This document shows positions 22,971-33,603 of a DNA stretch of 64,000 nt, piece after piece. Source of the DNA: Hemileia vastatrix (Eukaryota; Basidiomycota; Pucciniomycetes; Pucciniales; Zaghouaniaceae); assembly GCA_030280995.1 (NCBI GenBank), contig JASXTE010000005.1:26026001-26090000 (forward strand). The letters run 5' to 3'. The notes below the pieces were generated by a model. That model saw nothing but the letters and a program-made list of their open reading frames with translations, did not search any database and was not told the DNA's origin. Positions within the stretch are counted from its first letter, which is position 1. Each line of letters opens with the position of its first letter. The position numbers and the translations under genes were made by a program.

Positions 22971-23939
22971 TTGTCATTTGGACATATATCAAATATCAAG
23001 TACTATGAAACTAAAGTGGAGCAAAATAATTCTTATCCAAATGATTTACCAGAAGATATAAAATATTTAACCAAATCAGGAGACAAAGAAATTAAAGCAG
23101 TTATCAGTAATTCTTTTAAACCTCAATTTATTTATGAAAATAATTTTTTTAATGGTTCAAAGATGAAACCTTTAATCAACTATCTGATCTCATGGTAACA
23201 CTATATCAAATGGCTTCTTTTTGCTTATAAATAAGGAATAAAATTTTTTTGGGTGGTATTATGATTGGATTTGGTTCGATATTTGAATTTAATAAAGTAT
23301 ATTGTCTTGGTATGTCTGATAATTAATGTTTCATTCTTAAAATAATGTCACTCATTTTATTTCCATAGGCATTTATTCTTTGCTTAAAAATCTATCTAAA
23401 TCTGAAAAAGATGAAAATTTTTGCTAATGGGACACATTACCTTCTTTTAATTTTTTTCTTGCTCTTTACCTCAAAAAATCTGCAATAAAGCTTTTGAAAA
23501 GAATCATCAACTTGCTAAAAAAGTTGAAATACCAGATTGGTGCAAACCAGAATGGGATGAAATTAGAAACAAATATCTTTTATTTCCAAATGTTACTATT
23601 ACTCATTCAGTATTCCACAATAAGATTCATATTGATAGGAATGATGCCAATTATCTTACTTTTGGAATTTTCTAATATAAAAATCTGATAGCTGGCCAAC
23701 CAATACCATCTCCAGCATAAATCAAAGGACATGACTTATATTTTCCAGACCATCAGTGCATGATTGATTTTGGTTTGGGAAATTGCATGATCAAAAAAAT
23801 TTGGAAATATTCTCAGGATCATCACCAAAGGACCAAAGCTCTACTTGGCTTGGAATCTTGTCAAGATTTCACACATTTTGGATGTTCTTTTCAAATCCGT
23901 AAAAAATTAATCCACCAAATAAACAAGGTAAAAAAATAA
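22971..23939 (+). pseudogene. Decayed gene resembling fungal Tet-like 2OG-Fe(II) oxygenase
   Basis: The best part is one frame from about 23482 to 23939 with only two in-frame stops. It encodes an HNKIHIDRND segment (H-x-D, the usual first two iron ligands of 2OG-Fe(II) dioxygenases), then GHDLYFPDHQC, a downstream DHHQRTKA (candidate distal His) and FTHFGCSFQIRKKL near the end. This order and spacing resemble, from memory, the Tet-like 2OG oxygenase domain proteins that are numerous in rust fungi. A separate open stretch at 22971-23198 may be an upstream part, with a damaged middle. The active enzyme would oxidise a nucleic-acid base or another substrate; this copy cannot be functional. The family call is an inference from motifs. 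Confidence 0.45.
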
Positions 23940-24285
23940 GGAAAATTTAACAAATATAAAAAAACTTTAAGTAGATAAGAAAAGTATGGGGATGAGTAGA
24001 TTCATCAAATAGTTTTTATGTTTTCATAAATTTTTTATAAATAATTCTTATATTTCAAATTCCTAAAGTAAAGTAATGGGCCAATGACCTTGTGTTGTAT
24101 AAACGGTAATCATGATAACATTAAATTTTTTTATGGGGTTCATCTTGCCTATACCTGTGGAAAGTCCCAAACTTAGTTGCTACACTTGGTCCACATTTTG
24201 GCAGGAGGAATTGTCATTATTTTAAAAGTAGAGTAATTGATATATATTAGTGGTTTATATATTAATTTATGTAATTATATTAAAT
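23940..24285. other. AT-rich spacer, no feature seen
   Basis: No convincing frame, repeat or terminal structure between the end of the oxygenase remnant and the tandem array. Confidence 0.5.
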
Positions 24286-24467
24286 TTTGGTGATCCCCAC
24301 CCCTTCAATAAAATGCAGGGGGGGTTATATCCAAATTTTCAAATCTGAAATGTAAAATTGATAACTTTAAAAAATTTTGGGGATACCCACCCCTTACTTC
24401 AATAAAATGCAGGGGGGGGGTTATTTCCAAATTTTCAAATCTGACTTGAAATTTTGGTGATACCCAT
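24286..24467. repeat. ~80-bp tandem array, left part
   Basis: Two units plus the beginning of a third. Each has TTTTGG(T/G)GATACCCACCCC, then a CTTCAATAAAATGCAGGGGG core and an AAATTTTCAAATCTGA tail. The array resumes at 43179, on the other side of element B, so B was inserted into it. Confidence 0.85.
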
Positions 24468-25570
24468 TGTGGTCTTCCAACATTGGTGGAGCCCTTTGTT
24501 GGTCTGTTTGGCGTTTTTTTTGATATGTCTTAAATGGCATTGTTTAAAAATTGGGTGTTTTTCTGGAATTATTTGACGAATATTGGGACTGCGGGGATGT
24601 GGGTATTACCATTGGATAGGCCTGGTTTTTCTCTATATTTTATGGCTTGATGACATTTTTCATATTCTAAGTATTTGAGGGATTCTTTCTCATTTTTCAT
24701 TTTAAAAGATAGCTGCTTAATTTTGTTTTTAGCGTTTTACAGGCTAACCTTAAGTCTTAGGGTTAAGTACTTAGTACCATTAGGATGGGCTAATTTTTCT
24801 CTAAGTTTCATGTCACAATGTTGTTGTAGCTTAATTATTTGTTTTAAAGGTTTTAGTAGTCATAGTTTATTTTTTTTTAGTATTTTGGGTGTCTTTGGTG
24901 GTTTTTGGTGGTTTTCTGGCTTCAAGGCGGTCCTGCCGCTTCAGGCAGGCCTCCCGTCGTCGGGCAGACCACCCGCCTTGGTGCTAGAAGGCTGGGAAGT
25001 GTTTCTAGAGGGGTTTTATGCAATTTGGTGCTCAGAAACGCCAAATTCATTGGTGTGCATGGGCTCTTAGATAGTAGTCTGTGTGTATATAGTGAATAAG
25101 AAAGTTTGGGGAAACCTTAATTATCATACAACCATCCGGAGGTGATATCCTTGTTCCTCACTCAGTTTTCACTGTTTTTTGGCCACAATTGACTGTGTTT
25201 TTTGAAAGGTTAGTTCTTCATTTAACTCAACTTTGGAAACCATTTTCTCTGGTGTAGTCTTCCAAGCTATATCAAGTATTATTGCTGTCTCTGGTGTAGA
25301 TTTGCAACCTACATCAAGTATCATTGCTTTCTCTGGTGTGGACATTGGTCTTCATTTCAGTTCTTTTGTTTGGTAGTCTGTCTGGAGACTACTTTCTTGG
25401 CTGATCAGGAAGTCAAGTGTATTGGAAAGGGGGCTTTAACAGCAGGAAACAATATACTGTAGCAGGTAAATCTCACTTATATTTTTCTAAAGGGACAGGA
25501 GATTTTCTCTCTGGTTTTTCTCCAACTCCCTTGGTCAAGGCCTATAGCTAGTACTATAGGACTGTCTACA
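24468..25570 (+). repeat. 5' LTR of B (1103 bp)
   Basis: Begins TGTGGTCTTCC, ends TGTCTACA. Four LTRs of this family in the window share these ends. A GC-rich segment near 24923-24990 with inverted CCTGCC/GGCAGG and GGCGG/CCCGCC can fold. TATATAG near 25085 is the likely TATA box. Near 25245-25350 a ~49-bp unit (CTGGTGTAG...CAAGTAT) is repeated. Confidence 0.93.
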
Positions 25571-25574
25571 TTTC

Positions 25575-25591
25575 TGGTGCCCAACGTGGGG
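25575..25591 (+). promoter_or_regulatory. Primer binding site of B
   Basis: TGGTGCCCAACGTGGGG starts four bases after the LTR. It matches, apart from one base, the primer site complementary to the 3' end of tRNA-Lys (the Lys1,2 type known from retroviruses). The C copy at 55164 has TGGTTCCCAACATGGGG. Confidence 0.8.
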
Positions 25592-25662
25592 TAGGACCTG
25601 ATAGTTCTTTGGAATCTCTGTTGTCTTTAATTGGTCTTTTCTGGTGATTTTGGTCTGGAAGA

Positions 25663-27992
25663 ATGGCTTCTGGTTCATCTATTTCTGTGATGACTGTCAG
25701 TGGGGGGGAGGGTCCTCCTTCTGTGATGGTTAGGGAGTGTGTGAGGATTAAAACTTGGGATGGTACCAAGTTTAATGGGGAAGATGTAAAGTGCTTTCTG
25801 GAGAAATATGAAACTTCTGCTGGTGTGTATGGTGCTTCTTACCTTGAAATGGTTAAGCAGATCATTTTCTTCATTGGTGATAGGGCAGTGGATAAGGAGG
25901 TTGTGGCCATGTCTGGAAACAAGAAGAGGGATTGGAAGTTGTTGTGCAGGGAGATGGTGGATAGATGGGTTGTCAGGTTCACTATGGTGGATCTGAACAA
26001 GGTTGTCAGTGAATGTCAGTCTTATGGTGGTGTTGGTAACTTACTCAATTACAGAAAGTTTCTGCTGCAATTTGATCCTGTGGTAAAATATTTGGTGGAA
26101 GTAGAGGAGTTGGCACATGAAAATTCTGCCAAAGATGTTTTTTGGTCTGCCCTGGCTAGAGATGTAAGGATGTATCTGTTGAAGGAGTTGTCAAGGAGTG
26201 ACTTGATCAAGACTCTTTCCAATGAGGACCAGAAGTTGCCTGCCTTAGACAAGGTGAAGGAAGCTGTGGAGGCCCATTTGTAGCTGTTGGATGTGGACAC
26301 CTATCAAGAGGGGTGTGCCAAGTATGTCAGCAAAGTCAGTGAGGCTTTGGCTGAAGAGGAGAGTAGGGTGAAGAAGGAAGAGAAGAATATGGTGGAGGTT
26401 CCCAAGCAGGAGAGGGACCCAGTGGTGGAGCAGTTGGCTGATCTGACAGAAAAGCTACATATCTTTGCGCAGGAGGCTAAGAAGGTCAATAGGGCTCCTT
26501 CTCAGCCTAGAGATTTTGACAGGAGGGCTGGTAGGAGTGACCCTTGGGTCTGCTCTTATTGCAGTAGGAGGGGGAAAAAGTCCAATGATTGTTGGGCTCT
26601 GAACAGAGATAAGTCAAAAGGAAAGGTGGAGTTTGATGGCAGGGTTTTCAACTTCCCTGATGGTTCATTTGTAAAGCCCAGTGAGGGGCAGGCTCCTGTG
26701 GATTTGGTCAGGAGAAGAAATGGTCTCAATCAGAGGAGGCCAAGATTTTAGGAGATCCCTAATCAGGGAAATTCTTCTGCTAAGGCAGATGAAGATGTCA
26801 AGGGAAAAGGAAAGGAGGTCAATAAAGTCTCTTTTTTGACTTCCTTTGGTGGGTTGGAGTTGTATTCTTGTGGAGGACAGTCAAGTGGTTAATGCTTGGC
26901 TGGTGTCTATGATGTTAAATCTGGAAAGTTGGGAAGGCCTAAGAGCAGTTCTCAGGCCCAACCAAAGCCTAAGGCTTCAAAGGCGGATCCTAAGCTGAGT
27001 TCAGCTAGGAGGAAGTACAGCAAAGAGGAGCTGTACAAGATGCAGAAGGGGATTGCTGATATGGCCCCCCCGGTTTTGGTGCATTGGTCATTAATGGTGA
27101 GCCAATGCCAATGGATGTTGATTCTGACTCAGAGGAGGATGTCCCTTTGGATTTATTGCCAAAGCCTGCTGGATTTAGAGGTGCTGGTGATGGATCTGGT
27201 TTGATTCCTGTTGATGGTAAATCTGTTGGTGGTTCTGGTCCTCAGGAGATTTCTAGGACCAAGGTAGTGAAGCCAAGGGCTCACTTTGAGAGTCCAGGAG
27301 TTTCTGGCCAATTTAATGTTATGGACTCGGTTCTGGAAAGAATTAATCAGGGTCAGGTTTCCCTTTCTTATGGGGAATTGTATGCTATCAGTCCTGGGTT
27401 GGCTGATAGACAAAAAAAATTGTTGACCAAGACAAGGGTTTCTTATGGGGAGGTTGAATACATCTGTGATTCTGCTGAGAATTTTGGTGAGGGGTTGGAA
27501 ACTCATTATTCAGCTCCTCTGGGTTATGTCAATGTCACTCTGAATGGCAGGTAGGCTAGGGCATTGGTTGATTCACGTTCTCAGATTAACCTGATTTCCT
27601 TGTTTGAGGCTACTAATCTGGGCCTCCCCATCAAGACAGGAATTGGTGGCCATGTCACTGAGTTGATGGGGACAGCTGAATTTGTAAATCTTGATGTTGG
27701 TGGAGCCTCAAGAAAGGTTCATTTTTACATTGCCAAAGGTAATGTGAAAGCTGTTTTGGGTAGACCATTCTTTATGGATTTCCAGGCAAGAATTGGTTAT
27801 CAGTTTGACATGGGAATCAGTTTGGAGTTGACCGGTGAAATTGAGAGGAGGCTTCACATGAGGTTGTCAACTCCTGGAGATGATGAATGGGAGACCAGGC
27901 CTGGCTTGTCTTTAATGTGTCAGTGCATGGATTGTTGCAGGAGAAGAAAAGAAGTGGGTGCTGCCTCTGGTTTTTTGAGTGTGGCTCAGGCT
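25663..27992 (+). pseudogene. Gag-protease of element B (degenerate)
   Basis: Starts MASGSSISVM at 25663, 72 bp after the primer site. Capsid-like region to 26280, then an in-frame TAG at 26281; the frame continues through a charged linker to the zinc knuckle CSYCSRRGKKSNDC (about 26552-26593), where the usual His is Lys. Further breaks: a stop at 26752, a stop at 26890, a frameshift near 27065, and TAG at 27552. The aspartic protease follows at about 27564: VDSRSQINLIS, with Arg in place of the Gly of the D-S-G triad (intact DSG in C at 57187). The frame is interrupted by copia at 27998, close to the natural end of gag-protease, as C shows. Confidence 0.88.
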
Positions 27993-27997
27993 CTAGT

Positions 27998-28727
27998 TAT
28001 CGAAAAAGTTCTTTATCTTTCCATTTTCACTGTTCCCTTTCTGTCCGCCTCATATGTCCCAACCTTAGCTATACTTCCCAAAATGGTGTAACTCATGCAT
28101 GATGTACTGAACATGTTCATTTCTTTTCTACCTATCGCTGAGCCTGTGCTAATAGTAGGAATGTAGATAGGAATATATAATATAGCTCACTGCTTTCTTT
28201 ATTCCCACTTATCTATTTCCTACTTTATTTTTATTTATTATTCTTTTTCTTTTCTCACTCGCTCAGTGCCATTTGTCTCACTCGCTCACTCCACTCTTTA
28301 GGTATCTCTTTCTCGTCTCATATTCCATTTGCCTAGCTCTAACTGTTTGCTGCTTACCTCTAAAAGGTATTTTGGGAGTTACCTATAAAGCTGTGTGAAG
28401 TGTTCTAACAAAGACGCTTGTCTTTCTTTTAAGGTACTATCTGTAACTTACTTTTGTTTTCATGAAATATGACTTATCTATTTCCTACTTTATTTTTATT
28501 TATTATTCTTTTTCCTTTCTCGCTCGCTCGGTGCCATTTTTCTCACTCGCTCACTCCACTCTTTAGGTATTTTGGGAGTTACCTATAAAGCTGTGTGAAG
28601 TGTTCTAACAAAGACGCTTGTCTTTCTTTTAAGGTATTTTGGGAGTTACCTATAAAGCTTTGTGAAGTGTTCTAACAAAGACGCTTGTCTTTCTTTTAAG
28701 GCTGCTGATCAACTACCTCTGTTAAGA
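27998..28727 (+). repeat. 5' LTR of copia element
   Basis: 730 bp. It contains three copies of a ~67-bp unit (GGTATTTTGGGAGTTACCT...) at about 28370-28437, 28564-28631 and 28632-28700. It also has two copies of a longer block (CTTATCTATTTCCTAC... to ...CACTCCACTCTTTAGG) at about 28206-28303 and 28470-28566. Confidence 0.95.
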
Positions 28728-28741
28728 GGTTATGGGCCCAG
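28728..28741 (+). promoter_or_regulatory. Primer binding site of copia element (internal tRNA-iMet type)
   Basis: GGTTATGGGCCCAG abuts the LTR directly. It is complementary to CTGGGCCCATAACC, the anticodon stem-loop of eukaryotic initiator tRNA-Met (anticodon CAU). This matches the half-tRNA priming described for Drosophila copia and yeast Ty5, as opposed to priming from a tRNA 3' end. Confidence 0.85.
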
Positions 28742-28791
28742 GAGCCAAATATTAATCACACACTATAATTTCTTCACCTTTCAATCACACT

Positions 28792-30051
28792 ATGTCGACT
28801 GACACTCTCACTGTCACTACCGGATCAGACGTGCCAATCCTTAACAAGAACAATTATCCGGCTTGGTCACTGAAGATGAAAGGTTATTTATTACAAAATG
28901 GTCTATACCACCTTGTAGCCATTCGCACCACTACTCCCTCTAATACTCAGTCTAAACTCCCAGAAAATGCCCCTTCCTCTTCTTCTTCCTTCCCTTCTCT
29001 CTCTGAAGAAACCGAGCTTCAACGACAGAAGATTATGGGTATTTTCTTTCTGAAAATGGACTCCTATCACACCAACATTTTCATAGGTCTTTCTAATGAT
29101 AATAACCCAGCTATCGTGTGGAAATCGCTTTTTGATCACTATCACTCTAAATGCTCCTCTAATAAGGTAGCAGTTCTTTATCGACTTTATTCCTTCAGTT
29201 TTAATGGCGATTTCAGTGCAATGCTTGAAGAAATAAAATCCCTTGAAAATGAAATTAATCTGGTTCAAGCCGGAGTCTCTGAGGAAGCTCTGTGCATCAT
29301 GGTACTTCATCGATTGCCATCCCAATTTGAAATTATGAGACAAACTTTGTTCTCTAATTCCAATATCACTCTCACTCCCTTATTTACTCAAACAGTCATC
29401 TCAGCATTGATGGACTTCGAGCGAAATACAACTAGTATTCCTGAAAGTTCAACCTCTTCCGCTCTTGTCTCAAAAAAGGGACCTGCCGAATTTTGCTCTG
29501 GTGGAAAGCACAACCCCAAGACTAAGCATAAGGAAAGCCAATGCTTCCAACTTTATCCTCACCTTCGCAAAAATCGTGATTCTCCTAACTCTCAACCAAA
29601 GGCTAATTTTGCTTCTCATATGGACATCATTGACCTTTCCACTTCAAAAAGATGTCTCTCCATGTTCTCCTTCGATAAAAATCCTAAATTTAATTCAATT
29701 CTGGACAGCGGCGCCACTCAACATTTCTTCTACGATAAATCATTTTTTCAGGAGCTGACCGCCGAAGTCTCATCAGTTGTAGTTGGTGATGGAAGATCTG
29801 TTGAATGTCTTGGAACTGGGACCGTTGTTGGTACTGTCAATAACTCTTGCATTCGGCTAAAAGATTGCTTTTATGTCCCTTCATTCAAGCAAAACTTAAT
29901 CTCCTTAATCGACATCATAAAGAGAGGACCCATTCTAAAATGCAGTGAGGCCGAATATGAAATCAAGCTAGATGATAGAGTCATTATCTCTGGACCTATC
30001 TCTAATAATCTACTTGAATTCAATATCGTTCCATCGTCTCGGCCATCCTAG
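28792..30051 (+). pseudogene. Copia Gag and protease portion
   Basis: 419-codon open frame starting MSTDTLTVTTGSDVP, 64 bp after the LTR. The N-terminal half is the copia-type Gag (NNYPAWSLKMKGYL, later LHRLPSQFEIMRQTL). It continues to a Cys/His-containing segment (FCSGGKHNPKTKHKESQCF, about 29492-29548) and an aspartic protease with ILDSGATQHF near 29700. The frame ends early because of an indel between about 29990 and 30040, just before the integrase zinc domain, which is in another frame. Confidence 0.93.
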
Positions 30052-31284
30052 TCTTGAATATTTAAACGAATTAAAACGACTAAACATCATTGACTTCCCG
30101 AGTATTAGTGCTTTACATTTTTGTGAAGCCTGTGTTAAAGCAAAACTGCACAAACATCCTTTTGTTGGTACTCTCCCTCTTGCATCAAGACCTCTCGAGT
30201 ATCTGCATAGCGACCTGAGTGGAAAAATTTCTCCTCCTTCTCTTACTGGAGCGAGATACTACTTTAGAATTACCGATGCATTTTCAAACTACAGATTTAT
30301 ATTTATTCTTAAAAATAAAAACGAAACCTTTCCTGTGTTTAAAACTTTTAAAAATTTCATTGAAAAGCATTTAAATCAAAAGATTGCCAATCTTGTCAAT
30401 GACAATGGTGGAGAATATGTCAATAATAATTTTGAATCTTATCTTAGAGAAGAAGGAATACGAATGATTACTACTTCTCCTCACCATCCTGAGCAGAACC
30501 CTATTGCTGAGCGTGGTAATCGAACAACTACTGAGAAAGCTAAAGCTCTCCTCTTCACTGCTAATCTGCCCCTTGAATTCTGGGCTGAGGCTGTAAATAC
30601 TGCAGTCTTTCTTGAAAATCTCTCACCCACCAAAAGTAACAATATGATCACTACATATGAAAAACTTTTTGCCGTCAAACCAAATGTTGACAACCTACGC
30701 ACCTTCGGTTGCGCTGCTTGGCCACTTATAACAAAGAATGTGAGGGGAGGTAAATTCATGCCCAACAGCACCAAGTGCATTCTCCTGGGGTATGTTGAAA
30801 ACATGACGAGCTACCGACTACTGAACTTGAAAGACAATAAAATTGTTACCTGCCATCATGTACAATTTAATGAACTAGAATTCCCTTATCTCAAGTCTAC
30901 TGACGAATTGGATTGCCTTATCGAAGACTTTTCTGAATTTAGCATTAATGTTGCAACTCCAAAAGAAATAGCAACAAGTCCATCACCTGAAGTTCAAAGC
31001 AATGAACACTTGTTTACTCAGGAGAAATCTGCTGAGATTTCAGACTCAGAAGAAGCATCTAGCTCTTCCATCCTACAGCAGTCTGACTCCCTTCTTTAAC
31101 TGAAACTCGCGTACCTGTTTCTCAAAGATGGTCAACCACTAATGAACCACCTCCAAAAGAAATCTCTTCTGCAATTAACCCCGCTAACATAATCACTGAA
31201 AAAAGAAGACGGGCTAATGCAGCTCTTAGCCACTCTTTTGACCTTCTAGCTCGTGATATCCCTACTCCACGATCATAGGCTCAA
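30000..31284 (+). pseudogene. Copia integrase portion
   Basis: The frame change at the 5' end joins FHRLGHPSLEYLNEL with C-E-A-C, the H-x4-H...C-x2-C integrase zinc domain (about 30032-30135). The catalytic core has Asp in HSDLSG (~30207), Asp in VNDNGGEY (~30400) and Glu in NPIAERGNRT (~30500). A Ser/Glu-rich linker follows. The frame shifts back near 31085-31095, and a TAG lies at 31276-31278 just before the RT segment. Confidence 0.93.
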
Positions 31285-31287
31285 GCC

Positions 31288-32868
31288 ATGAATAGCCCTT
31301 TTAGTAAAAGCTGGTCTGATGCTATTAACGATGAACTTCATAACTTAGAAAAGAATCAAGTTTGGTCATTCATTGAATCCCCTGTTGATGCTCATCCTAT
31401 TGGACGGACTAGGGTGTTTAAAGTCAAGGAAGATGAAAAAGGGAATGTTAAGAAATTTAAAGCACGATTGTGTGCTCAGGGCTTTTCTCAACAACCGGGT
31501 ATAGACTATAACGAGACCTATGCTCCAACGGGCCGACTTACCACTCTTCGATCTCTTTTCTCTGTTTCAGCGGCTAACAATTGGCCATGCCATCAGATGG
31601 ATGTTAAGGGTGCCTTCTTATATGGGATACCTGAGGAAACAATCTACATGAAGATTCCATCCGGTGTTACTCCTCCTTCCCATCTTAAAAGGCCACTCCT
31701 TAAGTTGCAAAAAAGTCTCTATGGACTGAAACAATCCCCACGGTGTTAGTATCAACATCTAAAATCTTTTTTTAACTCACTCAAAATGTCTCCGAGCTCA
31801 TTAGATCCTTGCCTTTTTATCAAAAAAGATCCCTTGAATCCAACTTTTGTCTTTGTTCATGTGGAAGACCTTGCAATCTTTGGCAAAGACACTTCTTGGT
31901 TCAGAAGTGCTATCAGTTCTCATTTTGACATGGAAGATTGCGGAATCGTCAAACACCTTCTTGGAATGCACATAGAACATGACACTGTCAACTCCACTTA
32001 CTCACTAAACCAAAAACTTTATATAACAAATTTACTTTCAAGTTATGAGATGAGTAATTCCAAACCTGTTCATACTCCAATGATAGCAAATCAGCAACTT
32101 ATAGCTGATTCCTCTGAGAATATCCTTAAATTTAAAAAACTCAATATAAACTATCGTAGTGCAATCGGTTCACTAAACTACTTAGTTCAGTGCACTCATC
32201 CTGACTTAAGTTTTGTAGTTTCTCAATTATCTCAACACTTGGAAAACCCTGGCATGACTCATTGGATCGCCTTTAAAAGGGTGCTTCGATATTTAGTCCA
32301 CACCATAAACAAAACTTTAATATATGGTACTTCCTGTGCATCCCTCAAATCGCTCACAGTTTATAATAATACTGACTATGAAGCTTTCAGTGACTCAGAT
32401 TGGGCAGGTTGTCCAGTAACTCGTAGATCTACCAGTGGTTACCTTTTTATTCTCAATGGAGCAGCTATTTCATGGCAATCCAAGAAGCAGCCTACAGTTG
32501 CTCTAGCAACCTCTGAAGCTTAATACCGTGGTATGGTGGATGCCGGTAAAGAAACAATGTGGCTCATTGAATTACTTAAAGAACTTGGAGTTGTTCTTGA
32601 AAAGCCCCCAATATTACAAGGCGATAATCAGGGTGCTATGGACTTAGCCAACAATCCACTGTTTCATGCCTGCTCCAAACACATCGAAATACATTATCAC
32701 TGGATTCGTGAGCAAGTACTGGCAGGAAACATCTCTCTCCAATATATTCCAACTGAAAAAATGGTTGCTGATCTAATGACTAAATCACTTCCTCGACCAA
32801 AATTTGAGCTGCTACTATCCAAAATGGGACTCAAAAATAGTTGACACAACGCTCTAAGTTAGGGGGGG
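31288..32868 (+). pseudogene. Copia reverse transcriptase and RNase H portion
   Basis: RT begins near SKSWSDAINDEL and has RVFKVKEDEKGN and HQMDVKGAFLYG. A stop at 31747-31749 (TAG where Trp is expected after SPRC) cuts it. The active-site box reads VHVEDLAIFG, so the first Asp of the YVDD-type pair is Glu. Another stop (TAA at 32521-32523, inside TSEA-stop-YRG) divides RNase H. RNase H motifs FSDSDWAGC, GDNQGAM and KHIEIHYHWIRE are clear. The coding part ends at 32844, followed by AGGGGGGG (polypurine tract, 32861-32868). Confidence 0.95.
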
Positions 32869-33598
32869 TATCGAAAAAGTTCTTTATCTTTCCATTTTCA
32901 CTGTTCCCTTTCTGTCCGCCTCATATGTCCCAACCTTAGCTATACTTCCCAAAATGGTGTAACTCATTCATGATGTACTGAACATGTTCATTTTTTTTCT
33001 ACCTATTGCTGAGCCTGTGCTAATAGTAGGAATGTAGATAGGAATATATAATATAGCTCACTGCTTTCTTTATTCCCACTTATCTATTTCCTACTTTATT
33101 TTTATTTATTATTCTTTTTCTTTTCTCACTTGCTCAGTGCCATTTGTCTCACTCGCTCACTCCACTCTTTAGGTATCTCTTTCTTGTCTCATATTCCATT
33201 TGCCTAGCTCTAACTGTTTGCTGCTTACCTCTAAAAGGTATTTTGGGAGTTACCTATAAAGCTGTGTGAAGTGTTCTAACAAAGACGCTTGTCTTTCTTT
33301 TAAGGTACTATCTGTAACTTACTTTTGTTTTCATGAAATATGACTTATCTATTTCCTACTTTATTTTTATTTATTATTCTTTTTCTTTTCTCGCTCGCTC
33401 GGTGCCATTTGTCTCACTCGCTCACTCCACTCTTTAGGTATTTTGGGAGTTACCTATAAAGCTGTGTGAAGTGTTCTAACAAAGACGCTTGTCTTTCTTT
33501 TAAGGTATTTTGGGAGTTACCTATAAAGCTGTGTGAAGTGTTCTAACAAAGACACTTGTCTTTCTTTTAAGGCTGCTGATCAACTACCTCTGTTAAGA
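32869..33598 (+). repeat. 3' LTR of copia element
   Basis: 730 bp, same modular repeats as the 5' LTR. Nine mismatches by eye; four are CpG to TpG or CpA changes. Confidence 0.95.
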
Positions 33599-33603
33599 CT
33601 AGT

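Larger units (their letters stand above)
27998..33598 (+). mobile_element. Ty1/copia element nested in B (5,601 bp)
   Basis: Two 730-bp LTRs (27998-28727, 32869-33598) and a perfect 5-bp target duplication CTAGT (27993-27997 and 33599-33603). The empty-site equivalent in element C (near 57630) is CTAACAAG. LTR ends are 5'-TATCG...AAGA-3', not TG...CA. Domain order Gag-PR-INT-RT-RNase H is that of copia. I count 9 differences between the LTRs, so it is a fairly recent insertion, already inactivated. Confidence 0.97.

Noticed and set aside
24675..25070. 131-codon frame in the 5' LTR of B, with partial counterparts in other B LTRs
   Set aside because: It lies upstream of the likely TATA box (about 25085), is broken differently in each copy and changes frame; weaker than the family A LTR frame, so not annotated as a gene.
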